Below, piece after piece: positions 7,965 to 16,646 of a stretch of 64,000 nt of DNA. Positions within the stretch are counted from its first letter, which is position 1. Each line of letters opens with the position of its first letter. Source of the stretch: Oscillospiraceae bacterium (lineage in GTDB: Bacteria > Bacillota > Clostridia > Oscillospirales > Oscillospiraceae); assembly GCA_017541995.1 (NCBI GenBank), contig JAFXYD010000098.1:49514-113513 (forward strand), given 5' to 3'. The position numbers and the translations under genes are program-made. The notes under the pieces were generated by a model. It saw only the letters and a list, made by a program, of their open reading frames with translations. It was not told the DNA's origin and ran no database searches.

Positions 7965-8080
7965 AAGTAATAAGTAATAGGTAATAAGGAATAAGGATCC
8001 AAATCGTTCATCTGCAGTTATTACTTATTACCTATTACTTATTACCTATTACTTATTTCCTATTACCTATTCCTTATTCC
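7965..8080. repeat. Heptamer arrays (AGTAATA / YTATTAC) in opposite orientation
   Basis: A short array of AAGTAAT/AGGTAAT units (7965-7995) is followed, after a unique segment, by about nine YTATTAC units on the same strand, i.e. the inverse orientation. The block fills the gap between hslO and the methyltransferase gene and encodes the latter's stop codon. It closely resembles the array at 1717-1784. Confidence 0.8.
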
Positions 8081-8811
8081 TTTTGTGCGGCAATGAAGAT
8101 CCGCTGTTCCTCGGGAGCGGGGGCTTCCAGCTTCCGGTCGGCGTAGGTTTTGACGTTGACAAAGCCCGCCTCGCTGAGCCATTGGATCAGCTCTTCGACG
8201 CGGTAGGCATATTCCAGATGCTCCTCCCGGCTGCGCTGCCAGAGCGCGCCTTCCTTTTGAAAGATGTCCATGCCGTAGGTGCAGAGTCTTGTATTTTCAT
8301 CGAATTCGGCCCGCCAGAGGCAGAAGACGGCGTCGTCCTCGTCCAGGAAGATCTGACCGTCCAGGCCCCGGAGCTTGGCCTCGGAGTTGATATCGAAGAT
8401 GAAGAGGCCCCCGGGGTTCAGGGCCTTGCAGACCCGGCTGAAGCTCTCCCGCAGGGCCGCGGGCCGGGTGACGTAGTTGACCCCGTCCAGGCAGCAGACC
8501 ACCAGGTCCACCGGCATGGGCAGCCGCAGCTTCTCCATTTTTTGCCGGATGAAATAGGGCGGGTTTTCCAGCTCCGCCGCCTTGTCGGCGGCCAGGGTCA
8601 GCATTTCCTCGCTTTGATCCACCCCCAGGACGGACAGGCCCTCCCGGGCCAGCAGCAGGGCCATGGTGCCGGTGCCGCAGGCCAGATCCACCGCGGAGCC
8701 CGGCTTGCAGCCATAGCGGTCCAGAATCTCGTGATAGAAGGCCAGCACGGCCTCGTAGGGGACGTCGTTGGTGAGCCGGTCATAGGACGCGGCCAGGGCT
8801 TCGTAGGCCAT
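8074..8811 (-). CDS. Class I SAM-dependent methyltransferase
   Basis: 245 aa. The SAM site is V-D-L-A-C-G-T-G-T-M-A-L-L-L-A (about residues 41-55), with acidic loop V-L-G-V-D-Q-S-E-E-M-L and a post-I motif D-L-V-V-C-C-L-D-G-V-N-Y-V. This is the YjhP/UbiE-like small-molecule or protein methyltransferase fold; substrate unknown. I chose the ATG at 8811 (AGGAGAAG 5 nt upstream, Y-E-A-L-A-A-S-Y-D-R-L-T at the N-terminus as in relatives) rather than an upstream in-frame ATG inside the neighbouring lipoprotein gene. Confidence 0.87.
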   Translation of the reverse strand: MAYEALAASYDRLTNDVPYEAVLAFYHEILDRYGCKPGSAVDLACGTGTMALLLAREGLSVLGVDQSEEMLTLAADKAAELENPPYFIRQKMEKLRLPMPVDLVVCCLDGVNYVTRPAALRESFSRVCKALNPGGLFIFDINSEAKLRGLDGQIFLDEDDAVFCLWRAEFDENTRLCTYGMDIFQKEGALWQRSREEHLEYAYRVEELIQWLSEAGFVNVKTYADRKLEAPAPEEQRIFIAAQKE

Positions 8812-8828
8812 AATCTTCTCCTGATAAG

Positions 8829-8854
8829 GCCATCGCCCCGACCGGGGCGATGGC
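8829..8854 (-). other. 11-bp perfect hairpin ahead of the methyltransferase ribosome site
   Basis: GCCATCGCCCC / GGGGCGATGGC with a 4-nt loop lies between the lipoprotein stop and the methyltransferase ribosome site. There is no U-tract, so it may be a processing or attenuation element rather than a terminator. Confidence 0.5.
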
Positions 8855-8869
8855 GCTTTGATATCGGCT

Positions 8870-9532
8870 TCAGCGGGGAGCCCGGATGGCGTCCAGAATG
8901 GGCTGGGGGTCGGAGCCGTCCTGGGTCGCAAGGGTTAGCAGACCCAGCCAGCTTTCATCTCCCCGGCACCAGATCAGATATTCGTCGGAGTAATACTGAA
9001 CGGCGCCCCGGCTGTTGGTCACAGCCAGGCGGACGTGCAGCAGCTCCCGCTCCGCCCCGCCCAGCAGCACGGGGCGGATCTCATAGTCCTGCACCGAAAT
9101 CTGCTTGCCGGAGAGGCGCACGGACTCGTAATTCTCCACAATGGAGTCCCGAAGCCGCTGAAACAGCTCCGCGTCGGAATACCCGGCCAGCTCCCGCTGT
9201 TGGGGCTGGATGCTGAGACTGAGAACGCTCTTGGCCTCGTTCTCCAGCATCAGCAGGGTGAGCTGTCCCTGCCGCTCCGCCAGGACGGCAGGATCCGTCT
9301 GCCGGAAGTCGGAAAGGGACAGTCCGTTGGCCTGGGCCAGCCTGTCCTCGCCGCAGAAGCGCCAGCCCGCGGGCCCGGTGATCTCCAGCCCCAGGGGCGC
9401 GTTGCGGTAGACCCCGTCCTCCAGTCTGCCCCGCAGGGAGGCTTCGTCCCCGAAGGACGGCGCCGCGGCCGGGCCGCAGGCGCTCAGACCCAGCATCAGC
9501 AGGGCCAGCAACAGGGCAAGGATCTGTTTCAT
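8870..9532 (-). CDS. Lipoprotein, paralogue of the upstream gene
   Basis: 220 aa. A signal peptide ends in the lipobox L-S-A-C (C19), so it should be lipidated by Lgt and anchored outside the cell membrane. The body ends W-L-G-L-L-T-L-A-T-Q-D-G-S-D-P-Q-P-I-L-D. The adjacent lipoprotein shares this ending (M-G-V-L-T-L-A-I-M-D-G-S-D-P-Q-P-I-L-D), plus D-E-Y-x-I-W and the central A-Y/G-Y-S-D pattern. The two are a tandem duplication, 27 nt apart. I do not recognise the family; the layout resembles small lipoproteins with a beta-sandwich that bind or sense something at the surface. Confidence 0.75.
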   Translation of the reverse strand: MKQILALLLALLMLGLSACGPAAAPSFGDEASLRGRLEDGVYRNAPLGLEITGPAGWRFCGEDRLAQANGLSLSDFRQTDPAVLAERQGQLTLLMLENEAKSVLSLSIQPQQRELAGYSDAELFQRLRDSIVENYESVRLSGKQISVQDYEIRPVLLGGAERELLHVRLAVTNSRGAVQYYSDEYLIWCRGDESWLGLLTLATQDGSDPQPILDAIRAPR

Positions 9533-9559
9533 GGCGCGGCCTCCTGTCCGGCTTGGTCT

Positions 9560-10354
9560 TTAGTTCAGCTTGGTGATCCCGTCCAGGATGGGCTGGGGAT
9601 CGGAGCCGTCCATGATCGCCAGGGTCAGAACGCCCATATAGTCCGCCTCGTTGCGGAGCCAAATCTGGTACTCGTCCAGTTCCATGCCGTTGGTTCTCAT
9701 GCCAATGTGCAGCACGGTGCGCGTTTCGCCGCCCACCTGCATTTCGACGGGCTCAAAGGACTTGACCTCCATACCGGCGGCCTCGAACTGGGCCTTGAAG
9801 GTGGCCTCGGAGAGGGTGAAGATCTGCTCGTCACTGTAGGCGTCCAGCACCATCTGCTTGGGCTGGAGCATCAGGTTAATATTGCTGCCCGTGGTTCCGG
9901 CCATCATCATATCGATGAACTGGCCGTTCTTGCCGATGAGCTCAGCCACGTCGGTACCGGCCAAGGTCTCGGCGGTGATGTTGTTGACCTGAGCAATCTG
10001 CTCGTCGGTGTAGAAGACCCAGCCCTCGGGCAGGGCGATGCGCAGATCCAGCATTTCGTTCTCATAGGCGTCCTCAGAGACGACGCCGCGGACGCCCTCG
10101 GCAATGGGAGCTTCGGTGGCGGGGGTCTCCGTAGCGGGGGCTTCGGTGGCGGGGGCTTCGGTGGCGGGGGCCTCCGTAGCGGGGGCCTCGGTGGCGGGGG
10201 CTTCGGTCTTGGGCGCCTCCGTGGCGGGGGCTTCGGTCTTGGGGGTCTCGGTCTTGGGAGCCTCGGTGGTGGCGTTGTCAATGGGCTTGACGCCGCAGGC
10301 AGCCAGGCTCAGCAGCAGGCACAGGGCCAGCAGCAGGGTCAGAATTCGCTTCAT
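9560..10354 (-). CDS. Lipoprotein with a TEAPA-repeat linker
   Basis: 264 aa. Signal peptide with lipobox L-A-A-C (C20), then a low-complexity spacer of about 55 residues made of T-E-A-P-A/K units (residues 28-84), then a folded domain of about 175 residues paralogous to the next gene. The Thr/Pro/Glu-rich linker probably holds the domain away from the membrane, through the peptidoglycan. Its repetitive DNA (about 10100-10270) is prone to length change by slippage. Function unknown. Confidence 0.75.
   Translation of the reverse strand: MKRILTLLLALCLLLSLAACGVKPIDNATTEAPKTETPKTEAPATEAPKTEAPATEAPATEAPATEAPATEAPATETPATEAPIAEGVRGVVSEDAYENEMLDLRIALPEGWVFYTDEQIAQVNNITAETLAGTDVAELIGKNGQFIDMMMAGTTGSNINLMLQPKQMVLDAYSDEQIFTLSEATFKAQFEAAGMEVKSFEPVEMQVGGETRTVLHIGMRTNGMELDEYQIWLRNEADYMGVLTLAIMDGSDPQPILDGITKLN
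10100..10275 (-). repeat. 15-bp tandem coding repeat (TEAPA linker)
   Basis: Imperfect 15-bp units encode T-E-A-P-A/K/T about eleven times inside the lipoprotein gene. The opposite strand is also open and would read A-S-V-A-G repeats, which is a by-product of the repeat and not a gene. Confidence 0.85.
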
Positions 10355-10392
10355 TTTTCTTGTTTTCTCCTTTTATTCTTTGCTTTTTTTGC

Positions 10393-11067
10393 TTATTCGG
10401 GGTCCTCGCAGAGCACCGGGGGCAGGGGCTCCTCGGCGCAGTGGTCGATGTGGTGTTGGATCTGGCTGGTGATCATATTCAGGGCCACCAGATTCTTGCC
10501 GCCCTCCAGCACCACCACGTCGGCGTTCTTCTTGCTGGGCTCCACGAACTGCTCGTGCATGGGCTTGACGGTTTCCAGATACTGGGTGAGAACGGATTGC
10601 AGGGAGCGGCCGCGCTTGGCCACGTCCCGCTTGATGCGGCGGATCAGACGCACGTCGGCGTCGGTGTCCACAAAGATCTTGATGTCCATTTCGTCGCAGA
10701 GGGCCCTGTTCTCGAAGATCAGAATTCCCTCCACAATGATGACGCTCCGGGGCTCCACCCGGACCGTCTCGGCGGTGCGGTTGTGGATGGCGTAGTCGTA
10801 GACCGGGCAGTCGATGGGCTTGCCCTGCTTGAGCTGTCTCAGATGCTCGATCATCAGATCCGTCTCAAAGGCGTCCGGATGGTCGTAGTTCAGCTTGCTG
10901 CGCTGCTCGAAGGGGAGATCGTCATGGGCGCGGTAGTAGTTGTCGTGGCTCAGGACGCTAACCGCGTCCCCGAAGCCCTGCATGAGGTTCTTCATCAAGG
11001 TGGTTTTGCCGCTGCCGGAGCCGCCCGCGATGCCGATGACCAGGATCTGTTCTTTGTTTTCTGCCAT
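10393..11067 (-). CDS. udk: Uridine kinase
   Basis: 224 aa. P-loop G-I-A-G-G-S-G-S-G-K-T-T (residues 12-23), then the substrate motif V-L-S-H-D-N-Y-Y-R and R-S-V-I-I-V-E-G-I-L-I-F, and the lid segment R-R-I-K-R-D-V-A-K-R-G-R-S. It phosphorylates uridine and cytidine with ATP or GTP in pyrimidine salvage. GGAGG lies 7 nt before the ATG. It is 56 nt downstream of tex and 38 nt upstream of the lipoprotein pair, all on one strand. Confidence 0.95.
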   Translation of the reverse strand: MAENKEQILVIGIAGGSGSGKTTLMKNLMQGFGDAVSVLSHDNYYRAHDDLPFEQRSKLNYDHPDAFETDLMIEHLRQLKQGKPIDCPVYDYAIHNRTAETVRVEPRSVIIVEGILIFENRALCDEMDIKIFVDTDADVRLIRRIKRDVAKRGRSLQSVLTQYLETVKPMHEQFVEPSKKNADVVVLEGGKNLVALNMITSQIQHHIDHCAEEPLPPVLCEDPE

Positions 11068-11123
11068 AGTAGCCTCCGTTCTGTGCAGGATGGTCGCTTG
11101 CCTCGTTTTCCGTGTAAATTCTA

Positions 11124-13328
<2,205 letters not shown>

Positions 13329-13331
13329 GCG

Positions 13332-15986
13332 TTACTCCTCTTTCCAGCGGGAGCCTTCGGCGTATTTCTCCATTTTCTGAAGAATGCCGGGGGTATGCTC
13401 CAGGGCCATGTCGTGATAATGGCGCAGGCTTTCCAGCTCCCAGGTCTTGTTGTTCTTGGTATCGTTGCAATTCTTACAGGAGAGCAGATAGTTCTCCACG
13501 TAGTCCGGCTTTTCCAGATCCACGCCCCGCTGCTTCAGCTGGGCCAGATAGAGCTTCACGCCCGGATCCGCGTCTGGCACGCGATTGGTCGCCAGCACGT
13601 GGTCGATCTCGATCTCCTTCTGCATCAGCGTCTGACCGCAGTAGACGCACTTTTTTCTGTATTCCTCCCAGATGGCCCGGCGCAGATACGGATTGCTCTT
13701 GGGCACCCGGTGGTATTCGTAGGGCCGGATGCGGATGCTGCCCTCTGCGGCCTCCAGGTTCGCCAGGGTCCAGGGGTCAAAGAAGGGCTCCAGCAGCTCC
13801 GGAATGCGGTATTCCCGGTCCGTTTTGTCCCCAAAGCAGCTCTCGTAGCCTCTTTGATGGCTCCGCAGCAGCTGGGCCACGGGGAACTCGTCCTTCCCCG
13901 CCGCGACAAGCTCCCGGGCCGTCAGATTCAGATCCCGGTTCACCCCCAAAATCTCCTCCCGCAGCAGAGGGAAGAACTCGGAGATGGGCCGGTCGGCGGC
14001 GGCATAGAGCTCCAGCCGCAGATCCCGATCCTCCGCCATCCGCAGCACCCCCCGGAAGCCCTCCGGCAGCGCCAGCACCATGCCCTTGAGCCAGCAGTGC
14101 TTCACGGAGAAATCCTTCCGCAGGAAGCGCACCATGAGCCGGTGTACCACGCTGTCGGGCAGATAGGCATAGCGGAAGAGATAGCTCCCCTGCCGGGGCC
14201 AGTCCTCCGGGCAGGGGGCGGCCTCCGCCGGGGTGTTGTTGGGGCAGAGGGCCGGGAAAAAGTAAGTGTTTTCATCCACCCGGTAGCAGAGCTGATAGGC
14301 CTCCGCCACCTCTAAGATATAGCGGCATTCCTCCCGCCGGTAGCACAGCTCCGGCCGGGTGCGGCGGTAGCTTTGGCCCCGCAGGCGCTGCGGGCCGCTG
14401 TTGTCCAGCATGTCCTCGATGGCGGTGAGACGGATGCGGCCCTCCTGGGCCTGGCTCATGCCCTCCTCGATGATGGCGTAGAGGGCGTTGGTGAGCCACA
14501 CCGGGTCCAGCAGCCGGTAGGCCGCCAGCTCCCGCTTCTCCTGGTCCCGGTGATAGCTGAAGCAGACCCCCAGGCTGTTGAAGAGGGTCAGCAGGGCCGG
14601 GGCGTTGCCGTCCTCCACCCCGCTCTCCCGGCAGAGGGCGTGATAGGCCTCCTTGGTCAGGAAGCTCTCCCCGGCCCGGCGGCGCTCCCGCAGAGCCAGG
14701 CGTACCCGGTTCCAGGCCCGGGGCACCGGGCGGCGGAAGCTCCCCTCGGCGGCGGCCAGGCTCAGAATGGGCTCCATGATTTCCGCCCGGAATTCCGCCT
14801 CCTCCGCGTTTCGGGCGGAGCAATAGCGCACGTCCTTCAGATTGGGGAAGTCCGCCCGCAGGCCCGGCTCGTCGATGGATCGCTTCCCGTCGTCGTTGTC
14901 CCAGCAGTTGACAAAGAGCAGCACCGGGGAGCCGGGGGCAAAGGCCTCCACGTTCCGCAGCCAGTAGCGGGCCCGCTGGTCCGCCTTGGTCTCCCGGGTC
15001 TTCACCGTCACCACGTAGCAGCTGTCCTGGGTCAGGAAGCAGCGGTGCATGGCGTGGAGGAGCTGCTGGCCCCCGAAGTCCCAGAAGTGGAGAGTGAAGT
15101 CCTCCCCCTCCCAGCGGGCGGGATAGTCCAGAATCTCCACCCCGGGGGTCTCGCCGGTCAGATAGGGGCTTTGCTCGGTCTCCCGCCGTCCCTCCTCCCG
15201 GAAGCGGCGGATGGTATAGCTCTTCCCCGAGGCCCCGTCCCCCAGGAAGATCACCCGACACTCCTTCAGACTCACCTGCTCCGCCTCATAGAGCTCCGGG
15301 ATCAGCTCCGGGGTCTCCAGGAAGACGGAAATATCCTGCTCCCGGAGGGTGGCGCCATAGAGATTTATTCCGGAATCGCGAAGGAGAAAATCTTCTGTTG
15401 CTTGGAACTCCAGACCCCGGCGGGCCAGAGATTCCGGGATCCGGTCCAGGCGCAGGCAGGACAGATCCAGTTTGCGGAGCTTCGGCAGCTCCCCCAGCCA
15501 GTCCGGCAGGGCGGCAATGCCTGTCCAGTCAATCCATAAGGCTTCCAGATCCTGAAGCGCTCTGAGTCCGTCGGGCAGGCGGGTAATGCTGCTTCCCGTG
15601 AGATCCAATTGTTGCAGGCTTTGCAGCTGTCCGATCCAGTCCGGGAGTCGGGTAATGGGCGTGTACGCAAGCCTTAAAGTCCCTAAATGAGAGAGCCTCG
15701 TCAGGGATTCCGGCAATTCCGTGACCTGGGTACTGTTCAGGTCAAGATACCGTAAATTCTCCAAGTTGCCCAGGCTCTCCGGCAGACTGCGGATCTGGTT
15801 GTCCGAAAGGTCCAGGAACCACAGTCCCCGCATCCGGCCGATGCTGGCGGGCAAATATTGGATTTTTTTATTCCAGAGCTTCAGTCCCTCCCGGGTTTCC
15901 AGCAGCCCCTCTTCCTCCGGGCTGGGCGTATAGCCCCGGTCGATTTTGCATAGCAGATCGTAAATGCCCTGATTGGTCATCTCCAT
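13332..15986 (-). CDS. LRR-Roc-COR GTPase with C-terminal HNH nuclease domain
   Basis: 884 aa. Domains in order: seven or so leucine-rich repeats (about 30-195, unit L-x-x-L-x-L-x-x-x-x-I-x-x-L-P-x-x-L/I); a Roc GTPase (about 240-410) with P-loop G-D-G-A-S-G-K-S (249-256), a switch-I T-P-G (280-282), D-F-G-G-Q (303-307) and N-C-W-D (360-363) where N-K-x-D is usual; a COR-like region (about 415-650); and an HNH domain (about 775-850) with C780-x2-C783, E-I-D-H (793-796), C837-x2-C840-N and K844. Roc-COR pairs are GTP-dependent dimeric switches; LRRs bind ligands; HNH domains cut DNA or RNA. The architecture suggests a sensor-switch-effector protein. ATG at 15986 follows AAAGGAG; ATG 6 nt further in is possible. 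No signal peptide or membrane helix. It shares a transcript with tex. Confidence 0.88.
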   Translation of the reverse strand: MEMTNQGIYDLLCKIDRGYTPSPEEEGLLETREGLKLWNKKIQYLPASIGRMRGLWFLDLSDNQIRSLPESLGNLENLRYLDLNSTQVTELPESLTRLSHLGTLRLAYTPITRLPDWIGQLQSLQQLDLTGSSITRLPDGLRALQDLEALWIDWTGIAALPDWLGELPKLRKLDLSCLRLDRIPESLARRGLEFQATEDFLLRDSGINLYGATLREQDISVFLETPELIPELYEAEQVSLKECRVIFLGDGASGKSYTIRRFREEGRRETEQSPYLTGETPGVEILDYPARWEGEDFTLHFWDFGGQQLLHAMHRCFLTQDSCYVVTVKTRETKADQRARYWLRNVEAFAPGSPVLLFVNCWDNDDGKRSIDEPGLRADFPNLKDVRYCSARNAEEAEFRAEIMEPILSLAAAEGSFRRPVPRAWNRVRLALRERRRAGESFLTKEAYHALCRESGVEDGNAPALLTLFNSLGVCFSYHRDQEKRELAAYRLLDPVWLTNALYAIIEEGMSQAQEGRIRLTAIEDMLDNSGPQRLRGQSYRRTRPELCYRREECRYILEVAEAYQLCYRVDENTYFFPALCPNNTPAEAAPCPEDWPRQGSYLFRYAYLPDSVVHRLMVRFLRKDFSVKHCWLKGMVLALPEGFRGVLRMAEDRDLRLELYAAADRPISEFFPLLREEILGVNRDLNLTARELVAAGKDEFPVAQLLRSHQRGYESCFGDKTDREYRIPELLEPFFDPWTLANLEAAEGSIRIRPYEYHRVPKSNPYLRRAIWEEYRKKCVYCGQTLMQKEIEIDHVLATNRVPDADPGVKLYLAQLKQRGVDLEKPDYVENYLLSCKNCNDTKNNKTWELESLRHYHDMALEHTPGILQKMEKYAEGSRWKEE

Positions 15987-16065
15987 GGCGCTCCGCTCCT
16001 TTCCTGTCCTTCCCCCAACGCGGCGCGGGAAACGTCGGACAAGCACCGCTTGTCCCCGCATCCCC

Positions 16066-16107
16066 TGATCCTTGATCCCTGATCCCTGATCCTTGATCCC
16101 TGATCCC
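16066..16107. repeat. Six TGATCCY heptamers
   Basis: Six head-to-tail 7-bp units (TGATCCC or TGATCCT) lie in the predicted 5' leader of the ROCO-HNH mRNA, 80-120 nt before its start. The unit length matches the AT-rich heptamer arrays elsewhere, but the sequence is unrelated. Confidence 0.85.
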
Positions 16108-16123
16108 GGTTTCGATTTGATTT

Positions 16124-16152
16124 ATTATACTATAAGCGCCCCGGAATTGCAA
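16124..16152 (-). promoter_or_regulatory. Promoter of ROCO-HNH (and tex)
   Basis: Minus-strand TTGCAA (16147-16152), 17-nt spacer, TATAAT (16124-16129). An imperfect inverted repeat (GGAATTGCAATC with GATTGAATTCC about 25 nt away) overlaps the -35 and could be an operator. Confidence 0.8.
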
Positions 16153-16241
16153 TCCCGGATTCCCGGCGCGCCGCTGCGATTGAATTCCCGCTTTCGTCTC
16201 TTCCCTGTTCCCCGAATTCCCCCTTTCGTCTCTTCCCTTCA

Positions 16242-16270
16242 TTGACAAATCCCGCTTTTCGTGCTATGAT
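16242..16270 (+). promoter_or_regulatory. Promoter facing the tRNA-Leu locus
   Basis: TTGACA (16242-16247), 17 nt, TATGAT (16265-16270). The transcript would run about 120 nt to the tRNA fragment and 235 nt to tRNA-Leu. That leader holds no ORF I can support. Confidence 0.8.
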
Positions 16271-16398
16271 AACATTCCCATACGGGGCAGCCGAATTGAC
16301 GGCGATCCGGGACTTCGGCTCCGTCGCCTCCGGGAAGGAACGGAGAACGCAAAGCGGGCTCCTTTCAGATCGAGCGTTTTCCTTGCTCAATTGAATAC

Positions 16399-16437
16399 GC
16401 GGGCATGGTGGAATTGGCAGACACGCTGGATTTAGGT
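16399..16437 (+). repeat. Partial tRNA-Leu copy (5' half, 39 nt)
   Basis: The first 39 nt of the tRNA-Leu gene, from the acceptor strand through the anticodon loop, are repeated exactly, 113 nt upstream in the same orientation. Similarity then stops abruptly (GGT followed by GCTGTCTCC). There is no anticodon 3' strand, variable arm, T arm or acceptor 3' strand, so it cannot be a tRNA. Confidence 0.9.
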
Positions 16438-16511
16438 GCTGTCTCCTCAGTGAAGGTTTTTCTCCTCTCTTCCGCGGCAATCTCTCTTTCTCCTCTGTTA
16501 AAAGTTAATAT

Positions 16512-16594
16512 GCGGGCATGGTGGAATTGGCAGACACGCTGGATTTAGGTTCCAGTGGGAAACCATGCAGGTTCGAGTCCTGTTGCCCGCACCA
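16512..16594 (+). tRNA. tRNA-Leu (anticodon UAG)
   Basis: 83 nt with encoded CCA. Acceptor GCGGGCA pairs with TGCCCGC; D arm GTG/CAC; anticodon stem CTGGA/TCCAG around a TTTAGGT loop gives anticodon TAG, reading CUN leucine codons; a class II variable arm; T arm with TTCGAGT. A 17-bp terminator hairpin follows at once. The locus is the left border of the mobile-element zone. Confidence 0.96.
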
Positions 16595-16596
16595 TG

Positions 16597-16646
16597 CCGG
16601 GTTTTCTTACAGCATTTGAGGCTGTAAGAAAACCCGGTGGTTTTTT
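16597..16646 (+). terminator. Terminator of tRNA-Leu
   Basis: Perfect 17-bp stem (16597-16613 with 16621-16637), 7-nt loop, then TGG and TTTTTT. Its T-run overlaps the stop codon of the convergent recombinase gene. Confidence 0.93.

Noticed and set aside
7965-8080. CRISPR-like array
   Set aside because: Units are 7 bp without unique spacers and no cas genes occur in the window.
10104-10472. Plus-strand open frame with A-S-V-A-G repeats
   Set aside because: It is the mirror of the T-E-A-P-A coding repeat of a lipoprotein with clear signal peptide and lipobox; no ribosome site of its own.
16399-16437. Second tRNA-Leu gene
   Set aside because: Only the 5' half is present; the anticodon 3' strand, T arm and acceptor 3' strand are missing.
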